Source: Orientallactaga sibirica (taxonomy: Eukaryota; Chordata; Mammalia; Rodentia; Dipodidae). Taken from it: a stretch of 64,000 nt of DNA. Position numbers and translations under genes: made by a program. The stretch lies in contig JAEOAD010000052.1 in NCBI GenBank assembly GCA_036365145.1, forward strand, positions 10,973,501 through 11,037,500, read 5' to 3'. Positions within the stretch are counted from its first letter, which is position 1. Each line of letters starts with the position of its first letter. This document shows positions 9,017 through 18,259 of the stretch, piece by piece. Below the pieces are notes generated by a model that saw only the letters and a list, made by a program, of their open reading frames with translations, did no database searches and was not told where the DNA came from.

Positions 9017-10243
9017 TTCCGCCCCTGGCCCCCAATATATTTAGCTCCTGGCCCCCAATAGATTTATAACTATCACACATTGTAAATTGTACTCAGTCCA
9101 ATTTCAAAGGTTCTCACAGTCTTGACCAACTTAAGATAGTGAGTCCTGTAAAATCAAACAAGTTAAATACTTTCAACATGTAAAGGCACAGAGTAAACAT
9201 TTTTAACTGGTAAAAAGCAAAGAGAGACTAGAATAATGCAAATTCAACTATCATCAGCCGTCATCAAACTTCTGCAGTTCAAGTTCAATATAACCAGAGA
9301 CTGACAGTCTCCAGTTTTCCAATTCCGCCCCTCCAGCTGGGCAGAGTCGCCAGGGAAAACTTTCATCCCATGCCAACACTGCACTCCATGGTAGCCCTTT
9401 TGCACAGTCCTGATATATCCAAAACATCTTCAGGTCTCCATGCAAACCACGGTCCATCTTCCAAAGGCTCTTTCAGCCTATTCCTGAGGGTCTTCATGCC
9501 CTGCCTCATGCCGCATCTCAACAGCGGCTCCTGGAACCGTGTGCAACTCATGACCACTCCATGCATTTTTCATATTTCCAAAACTAATACCAGGTGTGCA
9601 GGACACAGCCATATTCTTAATCCAGGGATGAAATAAACCATAGCCTTGAAAAGCAGGTTCCTTCTCCAGTCAGCTCTTTCCAAGAATTTGCATTTTTAAC
9701 AGTCTTTCCTCAGGCATCCTCTCCATTGTTTTAATGTAAATCAAGTCAGGCCACCTTCCTTCCACCTTCCTTCCACCTTCCTTAAGATTGCTAATGTGTT
9801 TGACAATAGCAGCTAAACCAGTCTCAGTGCCTCTACTTTTACCTTGCTTGAGTTTTTCCAATTTAAAATCTTAAAATCTCAGTCCGATACCTTTAGCCAA
9901 GCACATCAGTCCATTACAAATTTAAGTTTGATCAAACACTCTGGGCCTGGATAGCAGAACGTAGCCATCCCTTATGCCAGTAGCCCAGTTCCAACAAAGT
10001 CCTCTGCACTCTTTCCTTCCCCTTAGAAAGCTCATAAGCCAAGCCTCGAAGTTCAATACTATCTGCACTTAGCATTCTCAAACTCTCATCAGAATAGTCC
10101 ATAAAACTTGGCTTACCACTCCAGAAGGCATCTTCAGTTGCAAGCACCAAGTTCATGCCCATTCCTCCAAAACAAAGGTTCCAAAAGACGAATATCCACA
10201 CGGTCAGGTTCATCTCACCCCACACTCCTCGGTACCACTTTAC

Positions 10244-10623
10244 TGTTGCAGACAGCTTCAGGTTCGCTGAGATGAACTTCCAGACCAGGCACAGTTATGG
10301 AGGAAGGGATATTATTTATTGAAGCTTACAGATCAGGGAAGTTCCATAAAAGGCAGGAAAAGCAGCCTGCTCTTCACAGGGCCAGAGAGAGAGAAAGCCA
10401 ACCAGCCACCACAGCACACAGAGCAAAACAAACTACAGCCAAAAGGTCACACAGCAGACTTCAGGAACTCCTGCTAGGCACATGTGCATATCTTTACAAT
10501 GGAATCTCAAACCCATTTAAGACCGGGCCCCAGTGACCTTGCCTCTAGCAAGGTGATTGAAGATACAAACTATAACTAGTAAAACACTGAATATATTGGG
10601 GGACATATATTCAAACTACCACA
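10244..10623 (-). repeat. 5' LTR of the MaLR-type element
   Basis: 380 bp, TGTTGCAGACAGC to AACTACCACA in plus-strand reading. The primer-binding-like sequence lies directly inside it. Confidence 0.85.
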
Positions 10624-10628
10624 CTGGC

Positions 10629-10757
10629 TATAACACTCATAAGCCCATCCCCAACAATACATTGCCTTTAGGAGGCGTTAATTCCCAAATCTTCATCAAC
10701 TGGGAACCCAACATTCAGAATACCTAAGTTTATGGGGGACACCTGAGTCCAACCACA
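10629..10757 (-). mobile_element. Older LTR-like repeat, right part
   Basis: Continuation of 8474-8640; ends AACCACA. Confidence 0.5.
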
Positions 10758-11400
10758 ATACTTCATCTCCTTCCTGTTTTCATTTCCCTTCTTCCTACCA
10801 TGGTAACTTGAACTGTTCAGTGGCTGCCAGGCAGCAGATTTCCTTCCACAATCCAGTGCTCACTGCCAAGATGATGTGGGGTGCTGGATATAAGTCAGAC
10901 TGTTGGGGAGTTGACCACTCTGGAGCCAGGATCGCTGCTGCCGTTGCTGCTGCTTCAGGTATCCAGCAGTTGGCTGCCCTGCTGCTTTCACAGCTCAGCT
11001 GTCACGACCAAAGCCATCTCTGCCATCTCTGCTGCTGCTGTTTTTTTTTTTTTTTTTTTTTTTTTGAGGTAGGGTTTCACTGTAGCCCAGGCTGATCTGG
11101 AATTCACTATGTAGTTTCTGGGTGATCTCAAACTCACTTCCATCCTCCTACCTCTGCCTCCCTGAGTGCTGGGATGAAAATCCTGTACCACCACGCCCAG
11201 CTCATCAAGGACTCTGATAGAAAAGGAAGGGAGTGCATTCAGATGCCAGGGCCGCCAGCTGAGGTCTTTGCATAGTTGTCTCAAGCTCTCTGTGAAGTGC
11301 TGGTGCTGCCATAAGAGTTCTGACTGCTTGATGGACTGAGTCTTTCTGCTGCTAATTAAGGAGTCAAGTTTTTCATATAAACTTAAAGACTTTAGCATTA
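10758..11400. other. Unrecognised segment split by a B1; possible retrocopy
   Basis: The sequence on both sides of the B1 at 11041-11202 is richer in GC than its surroundings. The minus strand has a 60-plus-residue open stretch from 11398. I could not name a parent gene, and no A tail or target duplication was found. Confidence 0.25.
11041..11202 (-). mobile_element. B1 SINE, full length
   Basis: 25-nt T run, GAGGTAGGGTTTCACTG to CCACCACGCCCAGCTC. Confidence 0.86.
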
Positions 11401-11731
11401 ACAGTAGTAGTGATTTTTATCAGATTTTGACAATGCCTTAACAGTGCTTAACACCTATCTAGTGCCCCAGGGTGAGGTGGATCCCCCTTTTCTATCTCAA
11501 TACTTTATTCAAAGTAATATTTGTTCTTATACTCCAAATGGTGCTTACTTATTGGCTCTCACAAGTATTTACAATGATACTCTGTCATGTATAACACGAT
11601 TATGTTCATGCCTGCACTTTGCTACAGGCAATGGGATAGTGTGGAAAGGCCATAATTAATAGTTGCTAAAAAGTTGCTTTGATGTCCATAGATGAAAGCT
11701 GTGCTACCAAAATCAAATGCAAGTACTTTTA
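11401..11731. other. Intronic single-copy sequence
   Basis: Nothing recognised. Confidence 0.45.
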
Positions 11732-11892
11732 ATTTTTTTTTTTTTTTTTTTTTGTGAGGTAGGGTCTCACTGTGGTCCAGGCTGACCTGGAATTCATTAT
11801 GTAGTCTCAGGGTGGGCTCGAACTCTCAGCAATCCTCCTATCTCTGCCTCCAGAGTGCTGGGATTAAAGGCATGCACCACCACACCCGGCTT
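11732..11892 (-). mobile_element. B1 SINE, full length
   Basis: T tail, GTGAGGTAGGGTCTCACTG, head CCACCACACCCGGCT. Confidence 0.86.
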
Positions 11893-11904
11893 TAATTGCA
11901 CTCT

Positions 11905-12080
11905 TAAAAAATTATTTAAGAGAATGGGGGGGAGAGAGAGAAAAAAAGAGGCAGACACAGAGAGATAGAATGGGCACACCAAGGCCTCTTGCCACTGCAA
12001 ACAAGCTCCAGACACATGCACTAGCTTGTGTATCTGGCTCATGTGGGTCCTGCATTAGTGTGGGCCTTTTGGCTTAAGTG
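11905..12080 (-). mobile_element. DIP-like SINE, head degenerate
   Basis: GAG-rich part and GACACATGCACTAGCTTG are clear. After TGGGTCCTGCA the tRNA-like head is no longer recognisable. Confidence 0.68.
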
Positions 12081-12101
12081 CACGGTTTGTGTGTATGTGT
12101 T

Positions 12102-12285
12102 TAAATTATTTGAGAGAGAGAAAGAGGCACAGAGCGAGACAGAGCAAGTGAGTATGGGTGCACCAGGGCCTCCAGATGCATGTTTCACTTTGGGCATCTG
12201 GCTTTACATAGGTACTGGGGAATTGAACCCAGGTTGTTAGGTTTTGCCAGCAAGTGCCTTTAACTGCAGAGCCATCTCTCCAACC
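12102..12285 (-). mobile_element. DIP-like SINE, small internal deletion
   Basis: GCCTCCAGATGCATG shows loss of the GCCACTGCAAACGAACT block. Head GAGCCATCTCTCCAACCC. Confidence 0.8.
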
Positions 12286-12299
12286 CGTCTCTGGTGTGG

Positions 12300-12448
12300 G
12301 TTTTTTTTGTTTTGTTTTGTTTTTTTGTTTGTTTTGGTTTGGTTTTTTCGAGGTAGAGTCTCACTCTAGCTCAGGCTGACCTGGAATTCACTTTGTAGTT
12401 TCAGGGTGGTCTCGAACTAACAGTAATCCTCTTACCTCTGCCTTCAAT
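12300..12448 (-). mobile_element. B1 SINE, head truncated
   Basis: TCGAGGTAGAGTCTCACTC to TTACCTCTGCCTTC; the next B1 begins where the head should be. Confidence 0.8.
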
Positions 12449-12450
12449 GT

Positions 12451-12613
12451 CTTTTTTTTTTTTTCTTCCAGTTTTTGGAGGTAGGGTTTCACTCTAGTCC
12501 AGGCTGACTTGGAATTTACTGTGTAGTCTCAGGGTGGCCTTGAACTCACAGAGATCCTCCTTCCTCTGCCTCCTGAGTGCAGGGATTAAAGGTGTGCGCC
12601 ACCGCGCCCAGCT
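12451..12613 (-). mobile_element. B1 SINE, full length
   Basis: GGAGGTAGGGTTTCACTC to CCACCGCGCCCAGCTT. Confidence 0.85.
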
Positions 12614-13190
12614 TTCTGGTGTGGGTTTTTATGTATATGCTTTGTTATGTGTAGTTATGCATACAACTTCATGGGAAGCATATCTTATTACCAGTCAGTT
12701 TTAGTGTGATAATGAGCCATAGGCCATTTTAGACATTCGGTGTGCCTCTCTCTGGGCCTGGGCCTCTGGTCAGTTTTAGTTGTTTCGTGGAGGAGTGTGG
12801 GGGAGTGTAGGTGAGTTTTAGCCTTCCTCTTTGCCAAGTTTTTTTTTGTGTATGTTTGTTTCTCTATTGCTTGTGGGTGTGTGTGTGTGCAGGTACGTGT
12901 CCATGAGGGCACACACGTGTGTGGAGGCCAGGGATTGACCTTGGTTCTTTTCTCAGTTGCTTCCCTTTTCACGTATTGAGGTGAGATCTGTCCTGACCTC
13001 AGGGCCACTCTCTGGCTGGTCTGGTCAGCTTGTGCCAGGATCCTTCGTCTCCACTTCCTGAGCACTTGAATTATGGGCAGACCTCCATGCCTGCCTGGCA
13101 TCCACAAGTGAACTGAGGGTCTGAACTCTGCTCCAGGTGCTTTGTCCACTTAATCTTCCCAACCCTGCCAACTTGTTTTTCAGTCTACTT
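12614..13190. other. Intronic sequence with an old rodent repeat remnant
   Basis: A TG-rich stretch near 12866-12890 leads to GTGTGTGGAGGCCAGGGATTG and TCCACTTCCTGAGCACTTGA, which resemble an old rodent interspersed repeat. The 153-residue minus-strand open frame here is not supported as a gene. Confidence 0.35.
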
Positions 13191-13191
13191 A

Positions 13192-13400
13192 TTTTAAAAA
13201 TGTTTTTATTTATTTGCAAGCAGGGAGAAATAGAAGAGAGACAGAGAGAATGGGCATGCTAGGGCCTTAGGCCACTGCAAACGAACTCCAGATGCATGTG
13301 CCCCTTTGTGTATCTGGCTTTATGTAGGTACTGGCGAATTGAACCTGGATCATTAGGCTTAGCAGGCAGTGCCTTAACCGCTGAGCCAGATCTCCAGCCG
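13192..13400 (-). mobile_element. DIP-like SINE
   Basis: ATTTATTTGCAAGCAGGG to GAGCCAGATCTCCAGCC. Confidence 0.82.
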
Positions 13401-13519
13401 CAGTCTGCTTATCTTGTGAGACTTTGCTTAGGGTTCTCTGCACCTGTCATGCTCTAGTGTACTACTTCATCTTTTCTCTCTCATTGGCTTATCTTAGTTC
13501 TGTGCCCAGTGTCCATATC

Positions 13520-13620
13520 TCATCTCTCCTCCCTTTCTTCCTTCCTCCTTCCTTCTCCTCTCTTCACTCCTCTCCCCCTTTCCTTTCTTATCCTTAATCC
13601 TTGTCCTTTCTTTTCTTGTT
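13520..13620. repeat. Pyrimidine-rich low-complexity tract
   Basis: Almost only C and T in irregular order. Confidence 0.8.
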
Positions 13621-13711
13621 GAAATAGTGTCTCTATGTGTTCCAGGCCGGCCTTGAATGCACAGTGCTGCTTTAGTGCTGGGATTACAAGCAGGCGTCAC
13701 CACACCCAGCT
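13612..13711 (-). mobile_element. Old B1 fragment
   Basis: CCAGGCCGGCCTTGAATGCA, TAGTGCTGGGATTACAAG, CACCACACCCAGCTG. Confidence 0.62.
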
Positions 13712-13904
13712 GCAGGTTCCATCATTAACCCTTGTGTTGACCTCTTCGCCATTCTTTTGTCTTGACCACTTTTGTTTCTGTGACTTTTGTGGAAGTGTTG
13801 TAATCCTGGTTCTTTCCAATAAGGCGGACTTCTGTATGTTCTAGATTTACCAGTACCAACTAGCTGACTATAACCTATAAAAAAGAAAGTAAGAAAGTAA
13901 TGCT

Positions 13905-14002
13905 GGGCTGGAGAGACGGCTAAGTGGTTAAGGTGCTTGTCTGCCAAGCCTGATGACCCAGGTTTGAGTTCCCTAATACCCATGTAAAACCAGATGCACA
14001 GG
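13905..14002 (+). mobile_element. DIP-like SINE, first half (split by a younger copy)
   Basis: Runs from GGGCTGGAGAGACGGCTAAG to CCAGATGCACAG. The second half resumes at 14231. Confidence 0.82.
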
Positions 14003-14230
14003 GCTGGAGAGATGGCTTAGCTGTTAAGGCATTTGCCTGCAAAGCCAAAGGATCCCGGTTCAATTCTCCAGGACCCATGTAAGCCAGATGCATGAGGGGC
14101 ACATGCATCTGGGGTTCGTTTGCAGTGGCTAGAGGCCCTGGCGTGCCCATTCTCTCTCTCTGTCTGCCTCTCTTCTATCTCTCTGTTTGCAAATAAATAA
14201 ATAAAAAATTTAAAAATAATAAAAAAAAAA
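14003..14230 (+). mobile_element. DIP-like SINE nested in another DIP-like SINE
   Basis: A well-kept copy: A box TGGCTTAGCTG, B box GGTTCAATTCTCC, AAATAAATAAATAAAA tail. CAGATGCACA at left and CAGATACACA at right are the target duplication within the host SINE. Confidence 0.88.
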
Positions 14231-14330
14231 CAGATACACATGGTGGTGCATGGTCTGGAGTTCATTTTCAGTGGCTGGAGGCCCTGGTGTGCCCATTCTC
14301 TCTTTTTCTCTCATAAATAAATAAATAAAT
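14231..14330 (+). mobile_element. DIP-like SINE, second half
   Basis: CAGATACACATGGTGG through GCAGTGGCTGG-like block to ATAAATAAATAAATAA. Confidence 0.82.
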
Positions 14331-14331
14331 A

Positions 14332-14490
14332 AGCTGGGCATGGTGGCACACACCTTTAATCCCATCACTTGGGAGGCAGAGGTAAGAGGATCACAGTGAG
14401 TTCAAGGCCACCCCGAGACAACATAGTTCCAGGTCAGCCTGAGCCTAAGTGAGACCCTACCTCGTAAACCAAAATAAAAAATAAAATAAA
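14332..14490 (+). mobile_element. B1 SINE, full length
   Basis: GCTGGGCATGGTGGCACAC to CCCTACCTCGTAAACC with an AAAT-rich tail. Confidence 0.85.
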
Positions 14491-14534
14491 GGAATACTGA
14501 TAAGACTCAGAAGAAAATAATTTCTTTAAAAAAA

Positions 14535-14568
14535 GTCTCATATATTTGAGACAGAATGGGTGTACCAG
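14535..14568 (-). mobile_element. DIP-like SINE tail fragment
   Basis: ATATTTGAGACAGAATGGG and TGTACCAGC only. Confidence 0.5.
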
Positions 14569-14741
14569 CTATTTTATTATTTATTTGACAGACTGGTAGA
14601 ATATGCACACCAGAGCCTCCAGCTACTGCAAATGAACTCCAGACACATGCATATTTGGCTTACGTGGGTACTGGGTAATGGAACTTTGGTCCTTAAGCTT
14701 CACAGGCAAGTGCCTTAAATGCTAAACCATCTCTCCAGCTG
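14569..14741 (-). mobile_element. DIP-like SINE
   Basis: Tail TATTTTATTATTTATTTG; the block after AGACACATGCAT is shortened; head AAACCATCTCTCCAGC. Confidence 0.78.
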
Positions 14742-14752
14742 AGATTATGGTT

Positions 14753-14958
14753 TTAAAAAATTATTTATTTATTTATTTGCAAGGAGAGAGAGATAGGAGA
14801 CAGAGAGTGGGTGCACCGATGTCCTCTAGCTGCTGCAAATGGACTCCAGATGCATATGCCACTTTGTACACCTGCCTTTACATGGGAACCGCGGAATCAA
14901 ACTTGGGTCGTTAGGCTTTGCAGGCAAGAGCCTTAACTCTCAGCCATGTCTTCAGACC
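14753..14958 (-). mobile_element. DIP-like SINE
   Basis: TTTATTTATTTGCAAGGAGAG to CAGCCATGTCTTCAGACC. Confidence 0.8.
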
Positions 14959-15254
14959 AAGATAGCAGTTTTATAAGATCATCTCGAGGGGCAAGGGCAT
15001 TTTGTTCCTCTGACTTTACAGCCTGTTTCTAGATGTGAAATGCCAATAGAATTAGTATTAACTAGATGAAAATTTGAGATTGTGAGTGAACAGAAAATTG
15101 TTAAGTGATTTCTCCTTTTCCTGCCTCCCTTTTTGCTGTGGGCACATTGGAACTCCAGAAGCTTTTATGTGTGGAGTCTGGTGATCTGAACTCAGGTACT
15201 CAGAGTTGCAAAGCAATCTCATGTCTACTAAGCAGTACCCTTGCCCTTCTTTAT

Positions 15255-15411
15255 TTCTTTTTTTGATTTTTTTCAAGGTAGGGTCTCATTCTAGCCCAGG
15301 CTGGCCTGGAATTCACTATGTAGTCTCAGGGTGGCCTCAGACTCACAGCGATACTCCTACCTCTGCCTCCCCAGTGCAAGGATTAGAGGCATGTGTCACC
15401 ATGCTTGGTTC
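15255..15411 (-). mobile_element. B1 SINE, full length
   Basis: TCAAGGTAGGGTCTCATTC to CACCATGCTTGGTTC. Confidence 0.84.
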
Positions 15412-15480
15412 ACATATTTAATTAGATGCTGTCTCAGCGTTGCTGGAGGTCTGCTGAAATTTTTGGTTATAATAAGTTTA

Positions 15481-15658
15481 GGGCTGGGAAGATGGCTCGT
15501 TGATTAAAGTTACTTGCTTGCAAAGCCTGCTGGTCCATGTTTGATTCCTCAGTACTTCATAAAGCACAAAGTGCACATGCGCCTGGAGATGATTTGCAGT
15601 GTCAATAGATCTGACACACTCACCCTCCCTCTCAAATAATTAGATAAAAATATTTTTT
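15481..15658 (+). mobile_element. DIP-like SINE, diverged
   Basis: GGGCTGGGAAGATGGCTCG, reduced middle, tail AATAATTAGATAAAAAT. Confidence 0.75.
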
Positions 15659-15659
15659 A

Positions 15660-15820
15660 AGCCGGGCGTGGTGGTGCATGCCTTTAATCCCAGCACTCGG
15701 GAGGCAGAGATAGGAGGATTGCCGAGAGTTCAAGGCCACCCTGAGACTACATAGTGAATTCCAGGTCAGCCTGGACCAGAGTGAGACCCTACCTTGCAAA
15801 AATTAAAAAAAAAAAAAATT
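15660..15820 (+). mobile_element. B1 SINE, full length
   Basis: CpG-bearing head GCCGGGCGTGGTGGTGC, which suggests a fairly young copy. Confidence 0.88.
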
Positions 15821-16300
15821 TTTTTTAACCAGTTTAGATGTTCCATATCTCTTCAGTTTCATTCAGCTGTTTACATGGTAATGTAGTAAATGAAAAGTTG
15901 ACTTTAAGCCATGTTCTGATTGGAGAGAGGAGGAAAAGAACAGAGAGCTACAAAAAAGGAATGATTGTAGTTGCTGTATCTCAGGTTAGGCAGAAAGGAG
16001 ACCGAGAGAGGATGAAGGACAGTGGTAAAAGATTTTGGATCCATTGGTGCCCACAGATTTCTGGAGTAAATTGAAAAGAAGGAAGTGAAAGGATGAGTTA
16101 TTTGAAATTGAGCTTTATGAGGTGATGGAGTTTTTAGTTATTTGATCAGGAGAGTAGAGGCTGGATCCTATGGAAGAAAGGAGTATTAGGGGTGGGACTT
16201 ACTGTTTCCACCACGTATGAAGTACAGGCAGTTTTTTGCTAGAAAGCATTCACTTAGCTTCTTTTTCTTTCTCTCTCTCTTTTTTCTTCCCTCTTTCCTT
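15821..16300. other. Intronic single-copy sequence
   Basis: Nothing recognised up to a CT-rich stretch. Confidence 0.45.
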
Positions 16301-16311
16301 CCCTCCCGTCC

Positions 16312-16348
16312 TTTCATTCATTCATTCATTCATTCATTCATTCATTTC
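16312..16348. repeat. (TTCA)n microsatellite in a B1 tail
   Basis: Nine or so TTCA units lead directly into TTTCAAGGTAGGG. Confidence 0.92.
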
Positions 16349-16484
16349 AAGGTAGGGTCTCTTGCAAGCCCAGGCTGACCTAGAATTCTCTATGTAGTCT
16401 CAGGGTGGCCTCGAACTCATGGCCATCCTCCTACCTCTGCCTCCCCAGTGCTGGGATTAAAGACATGCGCCACCACACCCTGCT
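16349..16484 (-). mobile_element. B1 SINE
   Basis: TCAAGGTAGGGTCTCTTGC to CCACCACACCCTGC. Confidence 0.85.
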
Positions 16485-16503
16485 TAGCTTCTTTTTCTAT
16501 AGT

Positions 16504-16555
16504 CTTTTTTTTTTTTTTTTTTTTTGCAAGGTAGGGTCCCACTCTGGTCCAGGCT
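16504..16555 (-). mobile_element. B1 SINE, only the 3' third, with target duplication
   Basis: T run plus GCAAGGTAGGGTCCCACTC and GGTCCAGGC. TTTCTATAGTCTTTT flanks it on both sides (about 16495-16509 and 16554-16568), so it inserted in this truncated form. Confidence 0.82.
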
Positions 16556-16759
16556 TTCTATAGTCTTTTGCTTTCTGTTTTATTTGCTTTAAATAGCACC
16601 TTATGAGTTATTGTTGCTCTGGAATGAAGACAATTATAGAAGTAAATGAATACAAACAAATTTTGCTTAATACTCAGCCTTATTTAGCTAGAGTTCTCCT
16701 ATATCTTAGTAAGTTCAAACTGTAACATCCAAACTCATGATTCCGCTGTCCATTAAGCT

Positions 16760-16903
16760 TTTTATTTATTTATTTATTTTTCGTTTTTCAAGGTAGGGTC
16801 TTACTCTAGCTCGTGCTGACCTGGAATTCACTATGTAGTTTTAGACTGGCCTCAAACATACAGCGATCCTCTTACTTCTGCCTCCTGAGTGCTGAAATTA
16901 AAG
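16760..16903 (-). mobile_element. B1 SINE, head truncated, with target duplication
   Basis: CAAGGTAGGGTCTTACTC to GAGTGCTGAAATTAAAGA, lacking the GCCGGGCGTGGTGG head. CCATTAAGCT occurs on both sides. It lies about 110 bp upstream of the exon at 17017. Confidence 0.85.
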
Positions 16904-17016
16904 ACCATTAAGCTATTTTTATACTACATCGGTTGCAAGGAGGGCTTTGTACCATGTATGGTTATCCACAATACCTTGTTTTGCTGACTCCAGTTTTGCC
17001 CTTTGTCTTTTTATAG

Positions 17017-17098
17017 GACCGCAGCTGAATGCACAGTTGGAAGGTTGGCTTTCACAAGTACAGTCTACAAAAAGACCTGCTAGAGCCATTATTGCACC
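17017..17098 (+). CDS. MEMO1: MEMO1 coding exon, residues 21-48
   Basis: The exon encodes ...[19 protein letters not shown]... through AIIAP, which I recognise as residues 21 to 48 of MEMO1. It is bounded by TTTTTATAG and CC|GTAAGT. It begins with the last two bases of the Gly21 codon and ends with two bases of Pro48. MEMO1 (mediator of ErbB2-driven cell motility) is a cytosolic protein of about 297 residues with a fold related to class III (LigB-type) non-haem iron dioxygenases. It is linked to receptor tyrosine kinase signalling, cell migration and iron/redox balance. The start-codon exon is not in the window. No stop or frameshift is present. Confidence 0.95.
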
Positions 17099-17149
17099 GT
17101 AAGTTTTCATAGTCTTCAGTCAGATGCTTTGATATGCTTATTCTTTTTT

Positions 17150-17367
17150 TAATTTAAAATTTATTTATTTATTTGCAAGCAAAGATAGAGAAAGAGAGAG
17201 AGAGAGAGACAGAGAGAGAATGGGCATGCCATGGCTTCTAGCCACTGCAAACGAACTCCAGATGCATGTGCCCCTTGTGCATCTGGCTTACGTGGGTCCT
17301 GGGAATTGAACTTGGGTCCTTTGGCTTCGCAGACAAATGCCTTAACTGCCAAGCCATCTCTCCAGCC
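17150..17367 (-). mobile_element. DIP-like SINE, full length
   Basis: TTTATTTATTTGCAAGC, GAGAGAGAGA run, head AAGCCATCTCTCCAGCCC. It lies 50 bp downstream of the MEMO1 exon at 17017. Confidence 0.87.
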
Positions 17368-17499
17368 CTAAGAAAAAACTGTTTCTAGTATAATATGCTA
17401 CAATGTGGAATGGCATCCAGATTCTTAAGGGTGTATTTTTTATGATTGAAAAAATCTGGTTGTTATCATTATTAAATATTTATTTTATATTAGTTATTT

Positions 17500-17644
17500 T
17501 TGGATTTCAAGGTAGGGTCTCACTCTAGCCTAAGCTGACCTGGAATTCAGTATGTGATCTTAGGCTGGTCTCGAAATCACAACTATACTCCTCCCCTTGT
17601 CTCTAAGTGCTGGAATAAGGCGCATGTGCCACCACACCTGGCCC
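17500..17644 (-). mobile_element. B1 SINE
   Basis: TTTCAAGGTAGGGTCTCACTC to CCACCACACCTGGCC. Confidence 0.82.
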
Positions 17645-17649
17645 CCTTC

Positions 17650-17842
17650 CTTTTCTTTTCTTTTCTTTTCTTTTCTTTTCTTTTCTTTTCTTTTCTTTTC
17701 TTTTCTTTTCTTTTCTTTTCTTTTCTTTTCTTTTCTTTTCTTTTCTTTTCTTTTCTTTTCTTTTCTTTTCTTTTCTTTTCTTTTCTTTTCTCCTTTCCTT
17801 TCCTTTCCTTTCCTTTCCTTTCCTTTCCTTTCCTTTCCTTTC
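17650..17842. repeat. (TTTTC)n followed by (TTTCC)n microsatellite
   Basis: About 140 nt of uninterrupted TTTTC units change to about 50 nt of TTTCC. One strand is pure pyrimidine for roughly 190 nt. The 168-residue open frame over it (17554-18060) is a by-product of the repeat. Confidence 0.97.
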
Positions 17843-17855
17843 TCTTTTTTTCTTT

Positions 17856-17915
17856 CTCTTTATTTGAGAAAGATAAAGAGGCTATTTTTATTTATTTGAG
17901 AGAAAGAGAAGAGGC

Positions 17916-17971
<56 letters not shown>

Positions 17972-18117
17972 GGTACCCTAGGCCTTTAGCCACTACAAAC
18001 AAACTCCAGACACATATGCCAACTTCTGCATCTGGCTTCTGTGGGTCCTGGGAAATCTAACCTGGGTCCTTTGGCTTTGTAGGCAAGAGCCTTAACTGCT
18101 TAGCCATCCCTCCAGCC
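17856..18117 (-). mobile_element. DIP-like SINE with (AG)n expansion
   Basis: A 48-nt AG run (17920-17968) sits in the GAG-rich part. Head TAGCCATCCCTCCAGCC. A second TATTTGAGA tail start at 17859 suggests a partial tail duplication. Confidence 0.84.
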
Positions 18118-18134
18118 ACCTTTTGCTTTCTTTC

Positions 18135-18247
18135 TTTCTTTTTTTTTTTGGTTTTTCAAGGCAGGGTCTCACTCTAGCTCAGGCTGACCTGGAATTCACT
18201 CTGCCTCCCGAGTGCTGGGATTAAAGGCGTGCGCCACCATGCCCGGC
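18135..18247 (-). mobile_element. B1 SINE, internally deleted, with target duplication
   Basis: It jumps from CTGGAATTCACT to CTGCCTCCCGAGTGC, removing the middle ~60 nt, while the head with intact CpGs is present. CCTTTTGCTTTCTT repeats at both edges. Confidence 0.87.
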
Positions 18248-18259
18248 CCTTTTGCTTTC

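Larger units (their letters stand above)
8641..10623 (-). mobile_element. Complete MaLR-type LTR retroelement
   Basis: Two LTRs in direct orientation (8641-9016 and 10244-10623) flank a 1.23-kb internal region. Both LTRs start TG and end CA, and CTGGC lies at both outer edges (8636-8640, 10624-10628), a 5-bp target-site duplication. The minus-strand sense is supported by a purine tract GGGGCGGAA next to 9016, the primer-site-like TGGTACCGAGGAGTG beside 10244, and AATAAATAA near the LTR end. The internal region has only short open frames and no recognisable gag or pol, as expected of a non-autonomous MaLR. By eye the LTRs differ by about 2% plus a few indels. Confidence 0.85.

Noticed and set aside
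9932..10225. 97-residue minus-strand frame inside the MaLR-type element
   Set aside because: The internal region of this non-autonomous element has no recognisable gag or pol motif. The frame is not kept in the relative at 39719.
12688..13149. 153-residue minus-strand open frame
   Set aside because: Biased composition, no recognised domain, and it overlaps an old repeat remnant. No splice-site or start context.
17554..18060. 168-residue open frame rich in FFSFL repeats
   Set aside because: Translation of the (TTTTC)n microsatellite and an adjoining SINE.
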